A program made the position numbers and the translations under genes. From NCBI GenBank assembly GCA_948875265.1, contig CAQRYF010000059.1, positions 1-10,158 of the forward strand: a stretch of 10,158 nt of DNA, in the 5' to 3' direction. This DNA comes from an uncultured Clostridia bacterium (lineage in GTDB: Bacteria > Bacillota > Clostridia > TANB77 > CAG-508). The number at the start of each line of letters is the position of its first letter. Position 1 is the stretch's first letter. This document shows positions 6,776 to 10,158 of the stretch, in pieces. The notes beneath the pieces were generated by a model. It ran no database searches, was not told the DNA's origin, and worked only from the letters and a program-made list of their open reading frames with translations.

Positions 6776-7555
6776 CTATCTTTTATATCCCCAGTCAATC
6801 GTTGTTCCTTCCGGTGCATTTTTAGCCCAATTATCATTCCAACCTTCTGGCTTAGATTCCGCTTCACAGTGTACAGTTATTGGATTTTTACACCATCCCA
6901 AAATACTCTCTCCCAATGTTGTAGTAGACTTAGGTATTACTATATTTCTTATTCCTGTTGTAGCCAGACCAAAAAAATTAATTTCTTTTAACGTTGATGG
7001 TAACACTATATATTCAAGATTATAACAGGAATTAAAACAATATCCTCCAAGTTTAGATATTCCCTCTTCTAAAATTACTTCTTCAAGATTTTCCCACCCA
7101 ATAATATTTATACTTGTTATATTTCCATGGAAAATTATTTTTTTTACTGTATTATTTTTGTTAAAAGAACCAATATTAACCCCTTTTATCTCTGTATTAC
7201 CTATTTTAGTTGGTACATATATAATTGAATCTGTCCCATCATATTTAGTTATGCTTCCAGCTTGGTCATAAGCCCATCCTTGGGCTGTCGCTTCTGCTTC
7301 TGTTAATTCTAATTTTTTATCATCATACTCTCCCACATATGCCTCTTGTTCTAATAATCTTCTATGTTCTTCATATTCAGCTAGTGTAGTTTTCTTCTCT
7401 GCATCAGTTGCCTGATTTAATATCCCATTATCTCCTGTCAACATTGCAATACTCACTCCTGCAAGTATTAATAAAACTATGATTGTTATAACTAATGCAA
7501 TTAATGTTATACCACTTTCATTAAAATACCCGTGTATGTGTGTGTACATCCCCAA
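6776..7555 (-). CDS. Prepilin-like protein with BspA-type leucine-rich repeats; 5' end probably frameshifted
   Basis: The open frame gives 259 residues from TTG 7555, or 257 from ATG 7549. SGITLIALVITIIVLLILAG (14-33) is a class III (type IV prepilin-like) signal/helix, with likely cleavage after G15; position +5 is Ala rather than the usual Glu. A charged helix (about 50-80) follows, then short repeats such as NLEEVILEEGISKLGGYCF and NLEYIVLPSTLKEI of BspA-like LRR_5 type (about 105-235). The C-terminus (SKPEGWNDNW...WGYKR) is the kind of end seen on such surface proteins. Neither TTG 7555 nor ATG 7549 has a convincing ribosome site. A well-placed GAGGG-ATG start at 7583 and a promoter lie upstream but in another frame, so this is either a disrupted gene or one state of a switch. 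Surface adhesion or pilus-like export is inferred. Confidence 0.7.
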   Translation of the reverse strand: MGMYTHIHGYFNESGITLIALVITIIVLLILAGVSIAMLTGDNGILNQATDAEKKTTLAEYEEHRRLLEQEAYVGEYDDKKLELTEAEATAQGWAYDQAGSITKYDGTDSIIYVPTKIGNTEIKGVNIGSFNKNNTVKKIIFHGNITSINIIGWENLEEVILEEGISKLGGYCFNSCYNLEYIVLPSTLKEINFFGLATTGIRNIVIPKSTTTLGESILGWCKNPITVHCEAESKPEGWNDNWAKNAPEGTTIDWGYKR

Positions 7556-7583
7556 GGCCTACATGTCTTTTTTGTTCTTTCAT
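7521..7583 (-). other. Out-of-frame native start region of the prepilin-like gene
   Basis: From ATG 7583 the frame reads MKEQKRHVGLGDVHTH, then shifts out and stops at TAA 7523-7521. The basic start (KEQKR) is what a prepilin leader should have. Adding one CA unit in the tract at 7537-7545 would join it in frame to IHGYFNESGITLIAL. Confidence 0.5.
7537..7545. repeat. Short CA/GT dinucleotide tract
   Basis: TGTGTGTGT on the plus strand (ACACACACA in the gene) lies between the plausible start at 7583 and the prepilin signal. It is 4.5 units long, short for a slippage site. A gain of one unit, a loss of two units or a one-base loss restores the frame. Confidence 0.6.
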
Positions 7584-7590
7584 ATTTCAT

Positions 7591-7595
7591 CCCTC
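7591..7595 (-). promoter_or_regulatory. Ribosome binding site for the ATG at 7583
   Basis: GAGGG is spaced 7 nt from ATG 7583. It is the best ribosome site ahead of the prepilin-like gene and indicates that translation was designed to begin there, not at TTG 7555 or ATG 7549. Confidence 0.55.
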
Positions 7596-7615
7596 TTTCG
7601 TTTTATTTTATAGAC

Positions 7616-7644
7616 ATTTTATACATAAAATTTTTTAAAGTCAA
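7616..7644 (-). promoter_or_regulatory. Probable promoter of the prepilin-like gene
   Basis: TTGACT (7644-7639) and TAAAAT (7621-7616), each 5 of 6 to consensus, are separated by 17 bp. Transcription would start near 7609, about 26 nt before ATG 7583. An overlapping TATAAA (7623-7618) gives a 15-bp alternative. Confidence 0.5.
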
Positions 7645-7667
7645 TATATTTTATCTAACATTTTAAT

Positions 7668-7696
7668 TTGACTATTATACTAATTGCCTGTATAAT
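7668..7696 (+). promoter_or_regulatory. Probable sigma-A promoter of mutS2
   Basis: TTGACT (7668-7673; 5 of 6) and a perfect TATAAT (7691-7696) are separated by 17 bp. The predicted start near 7703 leaves a leader of about 24 nt, containing AGGAG (7714-7718) 8 nt before the ATG. Confidence 0.75.
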
Positions 7697-7699
7697 AGT
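7671..7699. repeat. Perfect 10-bp inverted repeat over the mutS2 promoter
   Basis: ACTATTATAC (7671-7680) and GTATAATAGT (7690-7699) are exact reverse complements separated by 9 nt. They overlap both the -35 and -10 elements. The left arm contains TATAAT on the minus strand. This could be an operator or a mirrored -10 element; no known operator was recognised. Confidence 0.6.
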
Positions 7700-7726
7700 T
7701 ATATCAATTATTTAGGAGTTTTATTT

Positions 7727-10102
7727 ATGGATGTAAATAGTTTATATAAATTAGAATTTAATAATGTATTACAAAATTTAAGTACCTTTTGTAATACATA
7801 TATAGGAAAACAATTGTGTTTAAATTTATTACCAAGTAATAACAAAAATAAAGTAATAAATACATTAAAAGAAACTGAAGAAGCTGTTAATTTAATATAT
7901 AGAAATTCCACACCTTCTTTTATAGATATTGCAGATATTAGTATATATATAAAACAACTTGAAAGTTCTTCTACTTTATCTTGTAAACCACTTTTAGATT
8001 TAGGAAATATATTTAAACTTAGCCAAGATTTAAAAGATTATTTTAATAAAGATTTTCTTGATATATCTGATTATACAATTTTATCATCATTGTTCCATTC
8101 TCTTTATTCTAATAAGAGTATAACTGATAAAATATTTTCTTCTATTATAGATGAAAATACAATTGATGATAAAGCTTCAAAAAACTTACATTCTATTAGA
8201 AAACAAGAAAGAAAATTAGAACAAGATATACGTTCAAAATTAAATGATATGATACATTCTTCTAAATATTCCAAATATATTCAAGAAAGTATTGTAACTA
8301 TTAGAAATGATAGATTTGTTATTCCTATAAAAGAAGAATATCGTTCTCAAATAAAAGGATTTATACATGATATCTCAAATGCAGGTTCTACAGTTTTTAT
8401 AGAACCAATTTCTATATTCGAAATGAATAATGAACTAAATAGTCTGCATATTGAAGAAGAAGCTGAAATAGAAAAAATATTACAAGAATTAAGTTCTTTA
8501 TTCTACCCATATACAGAAGAACTAAAATTAGATGTTACTTTAATTGGAAAATTAGATTTTATTTTTGCTAAAGCAAAATACTCTAAATCTATAAAAGGTA
8601 TTACACCTATTATAAACAACAAAAAGGAAATCAACCTAATAAATGCTAGACATCCTTTAATTGATAATTATAAAGTTGTTCCTATTTCATTGAATTTAGG
8701 TAATAAATTTTCTGTATTATTAATTACTGGACCAAATACAGGTGGTAAAACCGTTACTCTAAAAACAGTTGGTTTACTAACATGCATGGCATGTAGTGGA
8801 TTAAATATTCCAGCTGATGAACATTCAAGTATATATGTTTTTGATAATATCTTTGCTGATATTGGAGATGATCAGAGTATTAGTGATTCATTAAGTACAT
8901 TTTCATCACATATGAAAAATATTGTAAACATTATAAATAATGCTAACAAAAACTCACTAATTTTAGTAGACGAATTAGGCTCTGGTACAGACCCTTTAGA
9001 AGGTGCTAACTTAGCAATTAGTATTTTAGACCATTTAAAAAACTTAGGATGTCTAACTGTTGCAACTACTCACTATCAAGAACTAAAACAATATGCATTA
9101 GTAACTGAAGGATTTGAAAATGCCTCTGTTGAATTTGATATTGCAACTCTAAGCCCAACATATAAATTGCTAGTTGGAATTCCTGGTAAAAGTAATGCAT
9201 TTGAAATTAGTAAAAAACTAGGACTAAATGATAATATTATTAATAAAGCAAAATCTTTATTAACTACTCAAGAGATTGATATTGAAGAATTATTAAAAAA
9301 TATTTATGATGACAAATCTTTAATAGAAAAAGAAAAACTTGAAATCCAAAAGCAATTAGAAGAAATCTCTAAATTAAAAGAATCTTTAGAACATGATAAT
9401 AGTGAATTAAGAAAACAAGAACAAGATTTAATTAATAATGCAAAAACACAAGCAAGAAATATATTACTTGAAGCTAAAGAAGAAGCAAATGATATTATAA
9501 AACAAATGAATAAATTATCTACTACTAAAGAATTAGATAATTTAAGAAACAAATTAAATAAAAATATAAAAAATCTATCAATTACAAATGATATTAAACA
9601 AAATGTGGATTCTATAAATCCTAATGAAATCAAACCAAATACTGATGTTTTTGTTACTACTCTTAATCAAAATGGTCTTGTAATTTCGCATATTTCTAAA
9701 TCAAATGAAGTACAAGTACAAATTGGTTCTATGAAAATGAATATAAATATTAAATATTTAGAAAAAGCTAGAAATGTAACAAAACCAAATAACTCAAACA
9801 AATCAACTAACTTAAACAATTCTACTTCAAGCTATACTAGTATTTCAAAATCTAGAACTGCAAAATCTGAAATTAATGTTATTGGTTTAAATGTAGAAGA
9901 AGCTATTTTTGTTGTTGATAAATTCTTAGATGATAGCATTTTAGCAAAACTTCAAACAGTTAGAATTGTTCATGGTAAAGGTACAGGTAAATTGAAGAAT
10001 GGTATTCATCAATTCTTAAAGAAAAATCTTCATGTTAAGTCTTATAGAATGGGAACTTATGGTGAGGGCGAAATGGGAGTTACAGTAGTTGAATTAAAAT
10101 AA
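7727..10102 (+). CDS. mutS2: MutS2 family ATPase/endonuclease
   Basis: The 791-residue protein has the full MutS2 length and order. An N-terminal core and lever region (1-320) precedes the MutS-type ATPase with Walker A GPNTGGKT (335-342), the SLSTFSSHM segment (388-396), Walker B LILVDELGSGTDP (411-423; D415, E416) and the ATTHY switch (446-450). A long charged coiled coil (about 520-600), a small beta region (about 635-680), an Asn/Ser-rich linker (about 685-710) and a C-terminal Smr domain (about 714-791) with HGKGTGKL (749-756) follow. MutS2 is linked to suppression of recombination and, in Bacillus, to rescue of collided ribosomes. The Smr entry motif, usually LDLRG, reads INVIG here (716-720). 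The start at 7727 is fixed by AGGAG and a promoter. The gene is divergent from the prepilin-like gene. Confidence 0.96.
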   Translation: MDVNSLYKLEFNNVLQNLSTFCNTYIGKQLCLNLLPSNNKNKVINTLKETEEAVNLIYRNSTPSFIDIADISIYIKQLESSSTLSCKPLLDLGNIFKLSQDLKDYFNKDFLDISDYTILSSLFHSLYSNKSITDKIFSSIIDENTIDDKASKNLHSIRKQERKLEQDIRSKLNDMIHSSKYSKYIQESIVTIRNDRFVIPIKEEYRSQIKGFIHDISNAGSTVFIEPISIFEMNNELNSLHIEEEAEIEKILQELSSLFYPYTEELKLDVTLIGKLDFIFAKAKYSKSIKGITPIINNKKEINLINARHPLIDNYKVVPISLNLGNKFSVLLITGPNTGGKTVTLKTVGLLTCMACSGLNIPADEHSSIYVFDNIFADIGDDQSISDSLSTFSSHMKNIVNIINNANKNSLILVDELGSGTDPLEGANLAISILDHLKNLGCLTVATTHYQELKQYALVTEGFENASVEFDIATLSPTYKLLVGIPGKSNAFEISKKLGLNDNIINKAKSLLTTQEIDIEELLKNIYDDKSLIEKEKLEIQKQLEEISKLKESLEHDNSELRKQEQDLINNAKTQARNILLEAKEEANDIIKQMNKLSTTKELDNLRNKLNKNIKNLSITNDIKQNVDSINPNEIKPNTDVFVTTLNQNGLVISHISKSNEVQVQIGSMKMNINIKYLEKARNVTKPNNSNKSTNLNNSTSSYTSISKSRTAKSEINVIGLNVEEAIFVVDKFLDDSILAKLQTVRIVHGKGTGKLKNGIHQFLKKNLHVKSYRMGTYGEGEMGVTVVELK

Positions 10103-10108
10103 AACTAA

Positions 10109-10155
10109 ACGTTGCCAAAAAGGTTGCCAAAGGTTCCGGGTTAAAATGACAACGT
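10109..10155. repeat. Palindromic repeat-like element downstream of mutS2
   Basis: ACGTTG (10109-10114) is the reverse complement of CAACGT (10150-10155); the arms extend to 9 bp with one mismatch (ACGTTGCCA / TGACAACGT). Inside, GTTGCCAAA occurs twice as a direct repeat (10111-10119, 10123-10131), followed by a GGTTCCGGG block that is GC-rich for this genome. It begins 6 bp after the mutS2 stop. No U-run is visible before the window ends, so a terminator role is unproven. Confidence 0.5.
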
Positions 10156-10158
10156 GTG

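Noticed and set aside
9304..9633. A 109-codon open frame on the minus strand inside mutS2.
   Set aside because: It lies antisense to the coiled-coil region; its Ser/Phe/Leu-rich composition is the expected shadow of Lys/Glu/Asn codons.

Overview
The window is very AT-rich and reads as a low-GC Bacillota chromosome, most likely a Clostridia-type gut or anaerobe lineage. That assignment is an inference. It rests on base composition, strong AGGAGG-type ribosome binding sites, sigma-A-like promoters, the prpC-prkC-rsgA-rpe gene neighbourhood familiar from Bacillus and clostridia, and a prepilin-like leucine-rich-repeat protein of a style common in gut clostridia.

Layout: (1) 36-1190 (+) is an exported bactofilin-like protein with a C-terminal multi-pass membrane region. 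It converges on rpe and shares a bidirectional terminator with it (1204-1242). (2) 1230-2779 (-) is an overlapping rsgA-rpe pair with its own probable promoter (2974-3002). A small palindromic repeat in the leader creates a false in-frame extension of rsgA. (3) 3110-3783 (-) is a coupled MNT nucleotidyltransferase / HI0074-family HEPN-like pair, resembling a type VII (MntA/HepT) toxin-antitoxin, closed by a strand-specific hairpin at 3024-3063. (4) 3809-6576 (-) is the PrkC PASTA kinase and its PP2C phosphatase, with a probable promoter at 6618-6645. (5) 6776-7555 (-) is a prepilin-like LRR surface protein with its own promoter and terminator. Its 5' end looks frameshifted at a short CA dinucleotide tract. 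(6) 7727-10102 (+) is full-length mutS2, divergently transcribed from a promoter that carries a perfect 10-bp inverted repeat. A second palindromic repeat-like element follows mutS2 and runs to the window edge.

How the genes fit together: PrpC and PrkC form the reversible Ser/Thr phosphorylation switch that senses cell-wall fragments. In Bacillus the ribosome-assembly GTPase RsgA and ribulose-phosphate epimerase Rpe lie directly downstream. Here the MNT/HEPN-like pair sits exactly at that junction, 25 bp behind prkC with no terminator between them, and rsgA-rpe has a separate promoter. The most noteworthy items are this insertion of a toxin-antitoxin-like module into a signalling operon and the possible CA-tract on/off switch in the prepilin-like gene. 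I found no clearly new multi-gene system, CRISPR array, RNA gene or insertion sequence.
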